Assembly (NCBI GenBank): GCA_015039315.1
Contig: WIDE01000010.1
Coordinates: 502,660-566,659 of the forward strand
Source of the DNA: Clavulina sp. PMI_390
Lineage: Eukaryota; Basidiomycota; Agaricomycetes; Cantharellales; Hydnaceae
Length of the DNA: 64,000 nt
Reading direction: 5' to 3'
Shown here: positions 44,516 through 54,539 of the stretch, one piece after another
How positions within the stretch are numbered: position 1 is the first letter of the stretch
How the letters are laid out: the number at the start of each line of letters is the position of its first letter
The notes under the pieces: model-generated
What the model was told of the DNA's origin: nothing
What the model saw: only the letters and a program-made list of their open reading frames with translations
The model's database searches: none
Translations under genes and position numbers: made by a program

Positions 44516-45811
44516 TCAGATCAACCATTCTTTCGGGAACGTTTCCAATCCCTCGGAAATTCGCTCTCGGTATGCCACGGGTACCTCCCTGATGTCCCAT
44601 TCCAGTGGGAACCAATCCCAAACAATATAAAGGGTGGGACGCGCATGAAGCACAGAGAGGATAGCCCTTAGCAAATTCCTCCTATCGGCACTGTCTAGCT
44701 TGCAGTTATAGAACCAGAGCGTTTCGAGATTTGGGAAGACGTTACGTCGACCAAACGGTGGAGGCGATGCAAAATATTCCAGCGCCACTGCCATGATTTC
44801 GATACTGGCATTGACGAGGTCGATCCGCTTGAGGGTCGGTATTGGGGTGGTGGGCATATGTCTGCGAAAGTAATCGACTGCCACGGCAGTAAATGTTAGC
44901 CGTTCCAGCGTAGGGCACTGCCTGGGTATCTCGTGTAAACTGGCATTAGACCACCCGCCTGAGACGAGATGCTTTAGATTGGGAAGGAGAAGATAATTCG
45001 AAAAGTCCCAGTTGCCTGAAACTAGGGTGCGGAGGAGAGGCAGCGTAAGCTCGGAAGGTCCTCTGATCAATCCATAGTCGCTAGCGCAGAGATGGAGGAC
45101 AGCGACGGGGGTCTGTATTTGGGTCAGAAGTGTTCTGATGATGTCCCATTGCAGTGTCCAGAAAGGATTCAAGCTTGTTAGGCGTAACTCTCCAAATGGG
45201 ACGGCACCAGACCGGCTAGGCGCGGTGCTAGCTAATCTAGTTAGCGCCGTTTTTTGTTTCTCGGACATGGAGTGGTTGAAAGAGAATGGGAGATGAAGAT
45301 GGAGGACTTCAAGGCGCTCCAGGGGTTGCATATTGATGAGAGTGAACTCGGCCAATTCAAAGAGAGCCTGGTTGATGAATAGCGTGCGGCAGCGATACAA
45401 ATGGGGACTGATTAAATTCCACAAGGTGGATTGATACTCTGTGGATTGGCGTTTGAGCAGTGTGATGTAGATGTCTAAAGATGAGCCACATGATCTCTCG
45501 AGGTGGAGCTCGAGGATAGCAAGCGCTGTTGGGAGCGCTCGCTTGTCATTGGATATGTCTATGGTGGTCCAAAGACCTGGCAGTCCAATTGCCACATCCC
45601 TCCAGTACGAATTGACGGAGCTGAGATGGAGCAGGGTTTGAAGGAGCGGATCTCCAGTTGAGTTTATGCCTACTTTCGCACGCTCGGAAGCTGTCACAAA
45701 AAGGAAAATATCCCCGAGAAGCTCTACCGGAAGGATGTTGTTATTAGAACGTGGTCGGATACTGGTGGAAGATGCGCTCAGTGATCTAAAGGGATTCTGT
45801 TTTCGAGCCAT
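44516..45811 (-). CDS. F-box/LRR-like protein, cluster member 1
   Basis: A single exon of 431 residues. The first ATG is at 45811 (MARKQNPFRSLSASST); an upstream open stretch has no ATG. The F-box is near residues 27-75: NNILPVELLGDIFLFVTASE then LLHLSSVNSYWRDVAIGLP and GLWTTIDIS. After it come irregular Leu-rich segments (LERLEVLHLHLP, LTLPLLRTLVSGNWDFSNY, LLLPNLKHLVSGGWSNASL, FPNLETLWFYNC), and the family end RPTLYIVWDWFPLEWDI ... ETFPKEWLI. F-box proteins link such repeats to Skp1-Cul1 ubiquitin ligases. This is the most divergent of the five neighbours and lacks the DDK stretch of the others. Substrate unknown. Confidence 0.85.
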   Translation of the reverse strand: MARKQNPFRSLSASSTSIRPRSNNNILPVELLGDIFLFVTASERAKVGINSTGDPLLQTLLHLSSVNSYWRDVAIGLPGLWTTIDISNDKRALPTALAILELHLERSCGSSLDIYITLLKRQSTEYQSTLWNLISPHLYRCRTLFINQALFELAEFTLINMQPLERLEVLHLHLPFSFNHSMSEKQKTALTRLASTAPSRSGAVPFGELRLTSLNPFWTLQWDIIRTLLTQIQTPVAVLHLCASDYGLIRGPSELTLPLLRTLVSGNWDFSNYLLLPNLKHLVSGGWSNASLHEIPRQCPTLERLTFTAVAVDYFRRHMPTTPIPTLKRIDLVNASIEIMAVALEYFASPPPFGRRNVFPNLETLWFYNCKLDSADRRNLLRAILSVLHARPTLYIVWDWFPLEWDIREVPVAYRERISEGLETFPKEWLI

Positions 45812-46156
45812 ACGTGGTGGAGAGCAGTGGAATGCAAGGCTCTGCGGTCCCCGCAGCGGGTCCGGCCGCTTGCTTATCTCCTCTCTCACATCGCCACGAG
45901 AGAAAACGAGCCGAACTGTGCGCAGTTACGCCGGAGTGATATTTCCGTGAGGGATCGAACGAAGCTAGCAAGTAGGTAAATCAAGCATATTCCTATAGAA
46001 GTTGTTTCCGCAAAGCAATCCAGCAGAAGGATCGAGCACATTTCAAAGTAAACGACTTCTCCCTACAGTACAAATCATCGCGTTTTGAACTTTTGACGCA
46101 TAAATTCATCCATCCTCTAGGGCATGAACTCCTGATGCTGTGAGGCTTAAACCAAA
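45812..46156. other. Intergenic in F-box cluster
   Basis: 345 bp holding the promoter of member 1 and the 3' flank of member 2. No gene seen. Confidence 0.5.
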
Positions 46157-47401
46157 TCATACCAACCATTCTCGCGGGAACAGCTCCGGTTGTTCAGAGA
46201 TTCGTGCTCGGTACTCCTCGGGTACCTCACTCAAATCGCCCCATTCCCTCGGGTAAAGGTCCCATACAATCTGTAATGTGGGACGTGCCTGAAGCACAGA
46301 AACCGTCGCCTCTAAAGTCTCCCTTGCCCGCCCGGGCTGGGGTGTGCATACATAGAACCGCAACGTTTTTATGTTTGGAAGGATTGTGGGGTTGGTATCT
46401 GATACAATGAATCCCAGAAATTCCTCTACAGCTTCGCTGCGAACAAGATCAAACTGTTTGAGGGAGGGCATCGGCTTAGCGGGCATCAGAAGTTCAAACA
46501 TAAAGTCATTGGCTCGTGCCAGCGATAACCGCTCAAGAGTAGGATATCGCGCCGGTGTATGATGTAATGCAGCAGTCCACCACGCGTTCGATATCAAGTG
46601 CTTCAAATTTGGCAGAAAGAGATACTGCTCGAAGTCCCATTTGGATGATGCCAGAGTGCGAAGTGACGGTAATGTAAGGGGCAGGGATCGCCTTTCATCA
46701 TCAAAGCCCAGCTGGAAGCTCAACACAGCTGTGGACAACATTGAGCACCCCTGCAAATAGTCTTCTAGGACGTTCCACTTGAAAGTCCAAAATGGATCGC
46801 TTCCGATTATCTGCAATTCCTTCAGCGCAGCAGTATCAGCTGGAATGGGGAAGATCTTCGCTAACCGAGCAAACGAAATAGCTCGTTCCTTGGATGCGTA
46901 TCGCCCTTCCATGTATGGGGAATCAAGACGGCAGGATTCAAGGCGATGTAAAGGTCCACCTAGGGGAAGAATGAGTTCGGCCAAGTCGACCAGGAGTCGG
47001 CCGAGGAATAACGTGCGGCAGGGAGGGAGATGGGGACGGATCGAGTGCCATAAGGCATTTTGATACTCGGATGACTGATCCTTGAGGAGCCTGAAGTATA
47101 CATCCAAGGATAAATTAGATGATCGTTCAAGATGAAGATTGACAACACCAAGTGCTGCCGCAAGTGCTGGCTTGGGATTGGATATGTGAATGTGGGTCCA
47201 GAGACTTGGCAACCTTGTGGAGACGGCTCTCCAGTATGAGTTCACGGCACTGAGAGCAAATAATGTGCGGATGAGCCGGTTGGCGGCTACTTTGTCGTCA
47301 ATGCGATCGCAAGCGGTCACGAAATGGAAAATTTCTCCAAGGATTTCTATCGGAAGGGTGTTCGTGTAGGGCATTATTGGATTCCTGATGGGTAATAACA
47401 T
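46157..47401 (-). CDS. F-box/LRR-like protein, cluster member 2
   Basis: A single exon of 414 residues from ATG at 47401. The F-box is TLPIEILGEIFHFVTACDRI with DDKVAANRLIRTLFALSAVN and SYWRAVSTRLPSLWTHIHIS. The following repeats keep the family landmarks: NLHLERSSNLSLDVYFRLL, LPPCRTLFLGRLLVDLAEL, SDPFWTFKWNVLE, LPSLRTLASSKWDFEQYLF and PTLQIVWDLYPREWGDL, ending FPREWLV. A second ATG lies just inside (MPYTNTLPIE), preceded by a possible acceptor, so the first nine residues may be untranslated. Confidence 0.88.
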   Translation of the reverse strand: MLLPIRNPIMPYTNTLPIEILGEIFHFVTACDRIDDKVAANRLIRTLFALSAVNSYWRAVSTRLPSLWTHIHISNPKPALAAALGVVNLHLERSSNLSLDVYFRLLKDQSSEYQNALWHSIRPHLPPCRTLFLGRLLVDLAELILPLGGPLHRLESCRLDSPYMEGRYASKERAISFARLAKIFPIPADTAALKELQIIGSDPFWTFKWNVLEDYLQGCSMLSTAVLSFQLGFDDERRSLPLTLPSLRTLASSKWDFEQYLFLPNLKHLISNAWWTAALHHTPARYPTLERLSLARANDFMFELLMPAKPMPSLKQFDLVRSEAVEEFLGFIVSDTNPTILPNIKTLRFYVCTPQPGRARETLEATVSVLQARPTLQIVWDLYPREWGDLSEVPEEYRARISEQPELFPREWLV

Positions 47402-47787
47402 TAGTTATCGTTGATTTCCCTGTGTGCTAGACTTGATCACTTGCTATACTTTGCTTGATCAGTTCTGGTGGCGTCGAATAATAGTTGTGCTAAGCTATGA
47501 CGTCACGGCTGCGTGCTTCTGATAAAACAAAGGATGGACAGCTACTTGTCTCATTTCACATGTCGGGATAGTTTATTCGTGGCGTCGCAGCTTCATGACA
47601 GGGCATAACTTCACTTTATTATATAGATAGTAAACAGATTCTCGAGAGAGAGCTGCCGCGTACTTTCAGCAAGCATGGGCCGAGAAAACTTTGTTGGAAG
47701 TAAGGAGATAATCCAGCAGAAAGTGATCGCACTTCGACAGGCCCATCCTTATTTGTAATAAAATATCTAGATTAAAGCCCCAATGCA
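47402..47787. other. Intergenic in F-box cluster
   Basis: 386 bp, AT-richer than the genes; no coding signal. Confidence 0.5.
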
Positions 47788-49011
47788 TCACAGCATCCAT
47801 CCTTTTGGGAACATTTCTGAAGATTCAGATAACCGCTCTCGGGATTCTTCGGGCATGTTTGCCGGGTTCCATTTTTGCGGAGTCTGATGCCAAACGACGC
47901 GTAAATTGGGACGGGCTTGGAGCAAGGAGATAGCAGCTTCTAAGCTTTCCCCCACTTTATGGTCAAGCACCACACATTCATAGAAATGCAGCGCCTGGAG
48001 ATTTGGGAAGATAGCGCCTGTCCCAGAAGCTGCGTCCACGGCCAGCCATCTCATCAACTCTCCCACCGCCGTGCTGCAAACGAGGTCAAGTTGTGTGAGA
48101 GAGAGCATCGGCGCAGCCGGCATCCCTAGGGCAATTCGCCATTCATAGGTGCGCACCAGCGACAAACGTTCCAATATCGGAAAACGTGCAGGAATGTCAT
48201 GGAAATCGCGGGTTCACTCACTCGGGACGAAGTGTTTCAATTGTGGGAGAAGTACATATATGCTGATATCCCAGTTGGCAAATGACAGTGTGTGGAGGCG
48301 AGGTAGTGGAAGGGGTTGCGGTAGGGATGTTTCTTGGGTATCATTGTTCACCCAAAAGCGGAGGATGGCAATCGATAAACATGGGAATCTGCAGAGATGA
48401 CTTTTGATAACACTCCATTCGAATGTCCAGAAAGGAAAGTGGCTAATCAGGTGCAATTCCCTGAGCGCGGGGGCTTCAAACAAAATAGGAATAATTTTTT
48501 CCGACCGAGAGAATGCTATGCGTGAGTTTTCAGAGCTAGGACGGGGTTCTCGGAGTGGGGCTTCGAGACGGAATGATTGAAGACGCTCCAGAGAACCTGT
48601 GAGCGGGAGGACTAACTCCGCCATTATAGGGACGAGTTGACCAATGACTAGCGTGCGGCAACGAGGGAGATGAGGACAGAGGGAAAGCCATAGTGCGGTC
48701 TGATGCTCGGCTGTGTGTTCCATTAGAGGCACGAAATAAACGTCTATGGATAAGCTAGCTGAACGTTCAAGGTGGAGCTGGAGGATCGTGAGGGCGGCTT
48801 CTGGGCTTGACTTGGTACTGGAGATATGAATGTTGGTCCACAGAGTTGGCAGCCCGACAGCCACTGATCTCCAGTATGAGTTGACGAAGGTAAGACCGAG
48901 AAGCGTTCGAACGAGCCGGTCGGCCGCGAGTTTGTCATCAACACGATCGCAAGCAGTAACGAGATGGAAGATTTCCCCAAGGATTTCTGATGGAAGGAGG
49001 GTGACGGACAT
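47788..49011 (-). pseudogene. F-box/LRR-like protein, cluster member 3, interrupted by an in-frame stop
   Basis: From ATG at 49011 (MSVTLLPSEILGEIFHLVTA, then CDRVDDKLAADRLVRTLLGL) the frame stays open to a TGA at 48214-48216. It then continues in the same frame to 47788 with the normal family C-terminus (ARFPILERLSLVRTYEWRI, IFPNLQALHFYECVVLDHK, LLQARPNLRVVWHQTPQKW, FPKGWML). In the neighbour at 49428-50618 the matching position reads IPSGWRTGNLGYVP; here it reads VPSE-stop-TRDFHDIP. The stop therefore falls at or next to the conserved Trp, and one codon is lost. The stop is part of a gtgagtga sequence that could in principle act as a splice donor. Either a recent nonsense pseudogene or a truncated 265-residue protein. 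Confidence 0.8.
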
Positions 49012-49427
49012 AGAACCTGGACAGGCCACGACGTGAGAGACTCTCAAGGCTCCGAGTGTCAAACATAACTACGTGGATTAATTGCTGAAACAGGCGAGTG
49101 GTTGGGGCGCAAGTGTTCAAGACGGCGAACGTTCGGTTACATGACCCTCGATACAAACATAGCTGGCGCCCCACAGACGAGGCCGCTTGTTTGTGACCCT
49201 CAAATCAGGCAAATGAGTTCCATTGATTACACTGCTGCAAATTCAAGCCTTTGCATAAAGAAGGAAACAAGGCCGTTCCTTGGTGCTCCACAATGCCTCT
49301 CGCTATATCAAATAGGCGCGTGGTCTGGCAGGTCTCCTACGAACCGAATTTGGTACAGAAGAGCATAACCCTACACCGGCGGTGTTCTTGCTTATGATCA
49401 GCCATCTAGGTTCGAATTTTCGGCATA
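49012..49427. other. Intergenic in F-box cluster
   Basis: 416 bp between members 3 and 4; nothing coding. Confidence 0.5.
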
Positions 49428-50618
49428 TCATATTACCCATCCTTTCGGAAACGTATCTAAAGACTCTATGAGTCGATTTCGGTACGTCTTGGGCACGTCT
49501 CCCAGATCCCACTTTTCTGGAAGATGGTCCCAGACGATGCATAGAGTCGGACGGGATTGGAGCAAAGGGATGAGAGCTTCTAGGCTTTCCTTTGATCTCT
49601 CGTCGCGCACCATGCACTCATAGAATTGCAGCGTCTGCAGGTTCGGGAAGATTGCAAGCCCAGTGTTCGAGGTTAAGTACTGCAGCATCTCTTCTACTGC
49701 TGCGCTTCGAGCGAGGTCAATGCGTGAGAGAGAGATCATTGGGGCAACTGGCATCTCCATGGCTAGTCGATAACCATAGGTGCGTACAAGGGACAATCGT
49801 TCGAGGAATGGGAAACAGGCGGGAACGTAGCCTAAATTGCCAGTCCTCCAACCGCTTGGAATATAATGTTTCAAGCGTGGAAGCAGCGTGTATATGCTGA
49901 CATCCCAGTTGGCCGATGCCAGTGTATGAAGAGAGGGCAGCGTAAGCGGTTGTGGTGGGGGTGTATCATGCGCACTCGGACTGAAGCGGAGGACGACGAT
50001 CGACAACTTCGGGTAGTGGCGTAACTGCCTTTCGATTACGCTCCATTTGAGCGTGTGGCTTATAAGGTGCAGTTCCCTGAGGTTTGGGGCTTCAAATAAT
50101 ATTGGAAATACCCTTTCCAAGCGGGCGATCATGATGCGTGGATCCTCGGACTCAGCAACATATCCCAAGTCTGGGGCCTCAATGCGAAGCGACTCAAGAC
50201 GCGTCCAAAACCCGTTGATAGGAAACATGAACTCCGACATTTCATGAGAGAGTCGACCGATAACGAGTGTGCGACAACGAGTGTGATGGGGATAGATAGA
50301 CCGCCATAATGCAATTTGGTAGTCAGCCGACTGACCATTTGGAGGCCGGAAATATAGATCCAGGGGTAAGTTTGATGATCGCTCAAGATGGAGGTCGAGG
50401 ATTGTGCCCTGGCTGGGGTAGGTGCTGGATACGTAAATAGTGGTCCAAAGACTTGATAGTCCAATGGCCAACGTTCTCCAGTACGAGTTCACAGACGTAA
50501 GAGTGAGAAGCGTTCGAACGAGGCGGTCTGCCGCGGGTTTGTCGTCAATGCGATTATGAGCAGTAACGAGATAGAAGATTTTGTTCAGAATCTCTGGTGG
50601 AAGGCGGGTGGTAGCCAT
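49428..50618 (-). CDS. F-box/LRR-like protein, cluster member 4
   Basis: A single exon of 396 residues from ATG at 50618. F-box: MATTRLPPEILNKIFYLVTA, DDKPAADRLVRTLLTLTSVN and SYWRTLAIGLSSLWTTIYVS. It is closest to member 3: shared HLISH, SLVRTYGYRLAMEMPVAPM, NWDVSIYTLLPRLKHY and LQTLQFYECMV. It is slightly shorter than its neighbours because the segment before TLKWSVIERQL lacks the PFWTFEW-type text. The end is RPTLCIVWDHLPEKWDL and FPKGWVI. Confidence 0.88.
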   Translation of the reverse strand: MATTRLPPEILNKIFYLVTAHNRIDDKPAADRLVRTLLTLTSVNSYWRTLAIGLSSLWTTIYVSSTYPSQGTILDLHLERSSNLPLDLYFRPPNGQSADYQIALWRSIYPHHTRCRTLVIGRLSHEMSEFMFPINGFWTRLESLRIEAPDLGYVAESEDPRIMIARLERVFPILFEAPNLRELHLISHTLKWSVIERQLRHYPKLSIVVLRFSPSAHDTPPPQPLTLPSLHTLASANWDVSIYTLLPRLKHYIPSGWRTGNLGYVPACFPFLERLSLVRTYGYRLAMEMPVAPMISLSRIDLARSAAVEEMLQYLTSNTGLAIFPNLQTLQFYECMVRDERSKESLEALIPLLQSRPTLCIVWDHLPEKWDLGDVPKTYRNRLIESLDTFPKGWVI

Positions 50619-51088
50619 TTTTGGGAAGCTAGAAAGGCTGCATGGTTAGCTATTTGAGCGTCATAATCGTGGCTGGATGACATGGGGCGGTCGATCTTAC
50701 CTGGTTGCTCGAGTTAGTTGCACACCCGAGCTTCGTCGGTGTTTGGTCCTCATACGTTGCATAACAAAGTCCCACAGTTTCTCGAATTTATCACATTTGC
50801 AACATTGATAGTTTTGAGGCCGATACATTTGATGCCAATGCGGCAAACCTCGATACATCAATCCAAGAGGGAATGAGAATTCCTCATAGCCCACATATTT
50901 TTGTGAAATTGATCTAATTACTATGATATCATGGCAATATTCTCATGCTTCAATATGAAAGCAATGAAGAATATTCATGGTGAGCATCCACCTAACATAT
51001 TCGATGGAAAGTTTCGAGACGTGGTTTAGCGAAGAGCTAGCACCCTAAACTCTCTATCATCAACCATCATTCTCTCTCTTCTGAGGTA
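50619..51088. other. Intergenic in F-box cluster
   Basis: 470 bp, with an AT-rich stretch near 50880-51010; no gene seen. Confidence 0.5.
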
Positions 51089-52405
51089 TCATATCATCCA
51101 TCCTTGCGGGAATCTATCCGAAGTTTCAAACAACCGCCCTCTGCAGGACTCGGGTGCCTCGGTCAGCTCCCACTTTGCCGGATAATGGTCCCAAACAATG
51201 TGTAGAGTAGGGCGTGCTTCAAGGAGGGAAAAAGTAGCTTCTAGGCATTCGCTTAACCTGCTCTCAAACATCCTGCAGTCGTAGAATTGAAGCCTCTGCA
51301 GGCTTGGGAAGATGGCCGTCTGGCCGCGTTTTGTGTCTGCAGACAGATATACGAGCAGCTCGTCCACAGGTGCACTGCAGACAAGGTCTAGTTGTATGAG
51401 GGAGAGCATTGGGGTGATTGGCATCACGCCACCAAGCCGATAGGTTTGGGTGCGCGTGAGTGATAACCGTTCAAGGGAAGAGAACTGTGTGGGGATGTCA
51501 CGAAGATCGCTATTCCCCCCCGTGATCGAGATAAAATGCCTCAAGTCAGGTAGAAGCAAATGTTTCCCGTGGTCCCAGTTAGCTGACGCCAAAGTGTGAA
51601 GGGAAGCAATTGCAAAAGGTTGCGGCGAAGATTCATCGTGTTCATCATCGCTCACTGAAAAGCGGAGGATGGCAACGCGCAAGTGTGGAAATCCGCGAAG
51701 ATGGCTCTCAATGGCACGCCATTCGAATCTCCAAAACGGAGCATGGCCAATCAGGCGCAATTCTTGGAGGTTGGGGGCCTCAGACAAAACAGGAAATATA
51801 GTTTCCAATTGAGTGAGCGTCATATCTGGTTCCTCTTGAACTCCTTCCAGTCTCGAATAAGATTCTCTGAATGGAGCATCGAGATGAAATGACTCAAGGC
51901 GTTCTAAAGGCTGTCTGAGTGGGAGAACCAGCCTGGCGAAAGCAGATAGCAGTCGATTGATCACGAGTTTGCGACAACGATAGAGATGTGAACTGAGAGA
52001 TCGCCATAATATATGTGAGTGATCGTTCGACCCGCAGGCGAGAGCCAAATAGATATCTAGCGAAGCGGTAGACGGTCGCTCAATAAAGAGCTCTAGGATT
52101 TTAAGCGCCGAAGTAATGGCCATGGCTGACTTGGGATCGGAGATGTGAATGATTGTCCAAAGACTTTTTCGTGAAATGGCTACGGTTCTCCAATATGAGT
52201 TCACAGAGGTGATAGCGACAAGTGTTCGAATGATTCGATCACCGGCTGGTGTGTCATTGATGCGTTCACAAGCGGTCGTCAATTGGAAAATTTCACCAAG
52301 GATTTCTGCTGGTAGAGATGGCAGAGGCTTGGGATTATTTTGAGAGGTTTTCATAACTCCTTGAGAGCCTTGCGTGTTCGGCGTGATTGCTTGAGCCGAT
52401 CTCAT
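51089..52405 (-). CDS. F-box/LRR-like protein, cluster member 5
   Basis: A single exon of 438 residues from ATG at 52405, with a leader of about 25 residues before the F-box LPSLPAEILGEIFQLTTACE and IIRTLVAITSVNSYWRTVAI. It carries ELFIERPSTASLDIYLALA, HLYRCRKLVINRLLSAFARL, GHAPFWRFEWRAIESHLRG and LHTLASANWDHGKHLLLPD, and ends RPTLHIVWDHYPAKWEL and FPQGWMI. It pairs with member 6 rather than with members 3 and 4, so the cluster grew by more than one round of local duplication. Confidence 0.88.
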   Translation of the reverse strand: MRSAQAITPNTQGSQGVMKTSQNNPKPLPSLPAEILGEIFQLTTACERINDTPAGDRIIRTLVAITSVNSYWRTVAISRKSLWTIIHISDPKSAMAITSALKILELFIERPSTASLDIYLALACGSNDHSHILWRSLSSHLYRCRKLVINRLLSAFARLVLPLRQPLERLESFHLDAPFRESYSRLEGVQEEPDMTLTQLETIFPVLSEAPNLQELRLIGHAPFWRFEWRAIESHLRGFPHLRVAILRFSVSDDEHDESSPQPFAIASLHTLASANWDHGKHLLLPDLRHFISITGGNSDLRDIPTQFSSLERLSLTRTQTYRLGGVMPITPMLSLIQLDLVCSAPVDELLVYLSADTKRGQTAIFPSLQRLQFYDCRMFESRLSECLEATFSLLEARPTLHIVWDHYPAKWELTEAPESCRGRLFETSDRFPQGWMI

Positions 52406-52732
52406 TGTTTGAGTGGAGATGTTGGAATCAGAAGGTCGGTAGAGATGGTGACGTGTGGTCAGTCACATTTACCCTCCAATATAATCTCGACCATATTTCA
52501 AATCATGAATAGTAGCATCCTGCTCCTGGCTCATATATTCTTCTCAGGCTAGTCAAGGCAGTTAACATCCTCAATAATGTGCTTGCATATGGAAGAAATT
52601 GAAACTTCTATCATAGCCGCTCCTGGTGGTTGTGGGCTACACGTTGGTTTTAGATGGGAAACATTCATATGAGAGCTTTTCAAGTAGAGAGAGGATACTA
52701 TTTCGCTCTCTAGCTCTGTCGATCATAGTACA
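52406..52732. other. Intergenic in F-box cluster
   Basis: 327 bp, no gene. Confidence 0.5.
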
Positions 52733-53989
52733 TCAGATTACCCATCCCCAAGGGAACGTTTCTGCCGTTTCAGATAATCGCCCTCGGCAGGACTCCGGTA
52801 CTTCCGCCAAATTCCACTTTGGCGGATACTGATCCCAAAAGATATGCAAGGTAGGACAAGCATAAAGGAGCGAGACTGTCGCTTCCAGGCTTTCGCTAAT
52901 CTTACTCTCAAGTAATATGCACTCATAGAAAGTAAGGGTCCGCAGGTTCGGGAAGACGGCCTTTCGCCCACGATCTGCGTCCCAAGCGAGATACTTCAGC
53001 AATTCTTCCACTGCTGCGCTGCGGACAAGGTCTAGTTGTTTGAGGGAGAGCATTGGCGTGATCGACAACTGGACGACGAGCCGATATGTTTGAGAGCGCG
53101 CGAGCGATAGGCGCTCAAGGGAAGGGAAATGCGCAGCAACATCGCCCAGATCGCCAGTCTGCCAGTCGATTGATATGAAATGCTTCAGTTGTGGAAGGAG
53201 CACATACTTTCCGGGGTCCCATTTGGCTGATGCAAGAGTGTGGAGGGAGGGAAGTGCGAGTGGTTCTGATGGGCACATACCCCGCTCAGCATTGCTCACC
53301 GAAAAGCGGAGAACAGCAATGCACAAGTTTGGAAAATTACGCAAGTGGCTTTGCAGAAGACCCCAATCGAATTTCCAAAAGGGTGCATGGCCGATGAGGT
53401 GCAATTCTTTGAGCATGGGGGCTTCGGACTGAATAGGAAATGTGCATTCCAATTGGGTGAACGCGTCGTGCGGTTCCTCTGAGGCTGCTTCGCGTATGAA
53501 GGGATTTCCTTTGAACGGAGCATCGAGGTGAAACAGCTCGAGACGTTCTAGGGGCTGCCTGAGTGGAAGGATGAACTCGGCCAACCCTGGGACGAGACGA
53601 TTGATAATGAGTTTACGGCAACGACCGAGATGGGGGCTGAGGGAATTCCATAGTATCCATGAGTACTCATGCCACCGATCAGCTAGAGCGAAATATATAT
53701 CTATCGAGGAGGGGAATGATCGTTCGAGGAAGAGTTTGAGGATGCCGAACGCTGAGCCAAGCGCGGGCCTAGAACTGGACAGGTGGATCATTGTCCAAAG
53801 GCTTGTCCGTGAAGTTGCCACAGCTCTCCAGTATGAGTCCACAGAGGCGATGGCGAAAAGGGATCTAATGAGCTGGTCGGCCGCGAGTCTGCCGTCAATA
53901 CGCTCGCGAGCAGTCTGAGTCACGAGAACGAAGATTTCGCCTAGGATTTCTTCCGGCAGACGGGTGGTAGACATTGGTAGCGCCTTCAT
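52733..53989 (-). CDS. F-box/LRR-like protein, cluster member 6
   Basis: A single exon; I choose ATG at 53989 (MKALPMSTTRLPEEILGEIF), 418 residues, because homologous neighbours begin just before the F-box. An open stretch upstream to 54154 reads unlike protein. The F-box includes FVLVTQTARERIDGRLAADQ and SLFAIASVDSYWRAVATSR. Landmarks: LKLFLERSFPSSIDIYFALA, LGRCRKLIINRLVPGLAEF, HLIGHAPFWKFDWGLLQSH, LPSLHTLASAKWDPGKYVLL, FPNLRTLTFYECILLESKI and CPTLHIFWDQYPPKWNL. Closest relative in the window is member 5. Confidence 0.88.
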   Translation of the reverse strand: MKALPMSTTRLPEEILGEIFVLVTQTARERIDGRLAADQLIRSLFAIASVDSYWRAVATSRTSLWTMIHLSSSRPALGSAFGILKLFLERSFPSSIDIYFALADRWHEYSWILWNSLSPHLGRCRKLIINRLVPGLAEFILPLRQPLERLELFHLDAPFKGNPFIREAASEEPHDAFTQLECTFPIQSEAPMLKELHLIGHAPFWKFDWGLLQSHLRNFPNLCIAVLRFSVSNAERGMCPSEPLALPSLHTLASAKWDPGKYVLLPQLKHFISIDWQTGDLGDVAAHFPSLERLSLARSQTYRLVVQLSITPMLSLKQLDLVRSAAVEELLKYLAWDADRGRKAVFPNLRTLTFYECILLESKISESLEATVSLLYACPTLHIFWDQYPPKWNLAEVPESCRGRLSETAETFPWGWVI

Positions 53990-54539
53990 AGAGCCTCCAT
54001 TTAGCAACTCATAGACTCTGCAGATGCTAAATATAATTACTTTTGTGATGAGGTAGTTGTTCGAACCAAATGCCCCGGGCTGTGCAGGTGGCTGTGAGGG
54101 CATTGCTCCCGACGTCGAGCCATAGTGAAATACGATCCATGCTTCATGATGCACGTGGAGGTCTTTTCCAGTTGGTTTTTGGGTAAGTTTGTAAGTTCCA
54201 CGCTTGCCCCAACAGGGAAGATCGGGAAGTTTCCAAAGGAGATGTGTTGAGATGATTCAATCATGAGTCTGCTCTCCTGAGGGTGAATAGCGTCATTCTG
54301 ACCACAACTGTTAGATACGATATATTTCCGGCGTCCCACTGCCCACCAAGCCCGCAAGGTAGTGAAGGGCAAGTCGGATATGGCAAACCGGAAAAAGCTT
54401 GGCAATAATGATGAGGAGAGGGCGCTTGAACGCAATGCAATTGACCGTGTGACGGACGCCCCACATAAATACGCGTCCACGACCCACCACGCTCATCCAC
54501 CACTGCGCCTGACGCCGACAACGACGAGGAGCACCAAAA
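53990..54539. other. Divergent intergenic region
   Basis: About 550 bp between the last F-box gene and the flavoprotein gene. It holds both promoters and no gene is seen. Confidence 0.5.

Noticed and set aside
45812..45889. N-terminal extension of F-box member 1
   Set aside because: Open but with no ATG; it begins at a GTG codon.
53990..54154. N-terminal extension of F-box member 6
   Set aside because: Not matched by any neighbour; the text does not look like protein and a better ATG lies just before the F-box.
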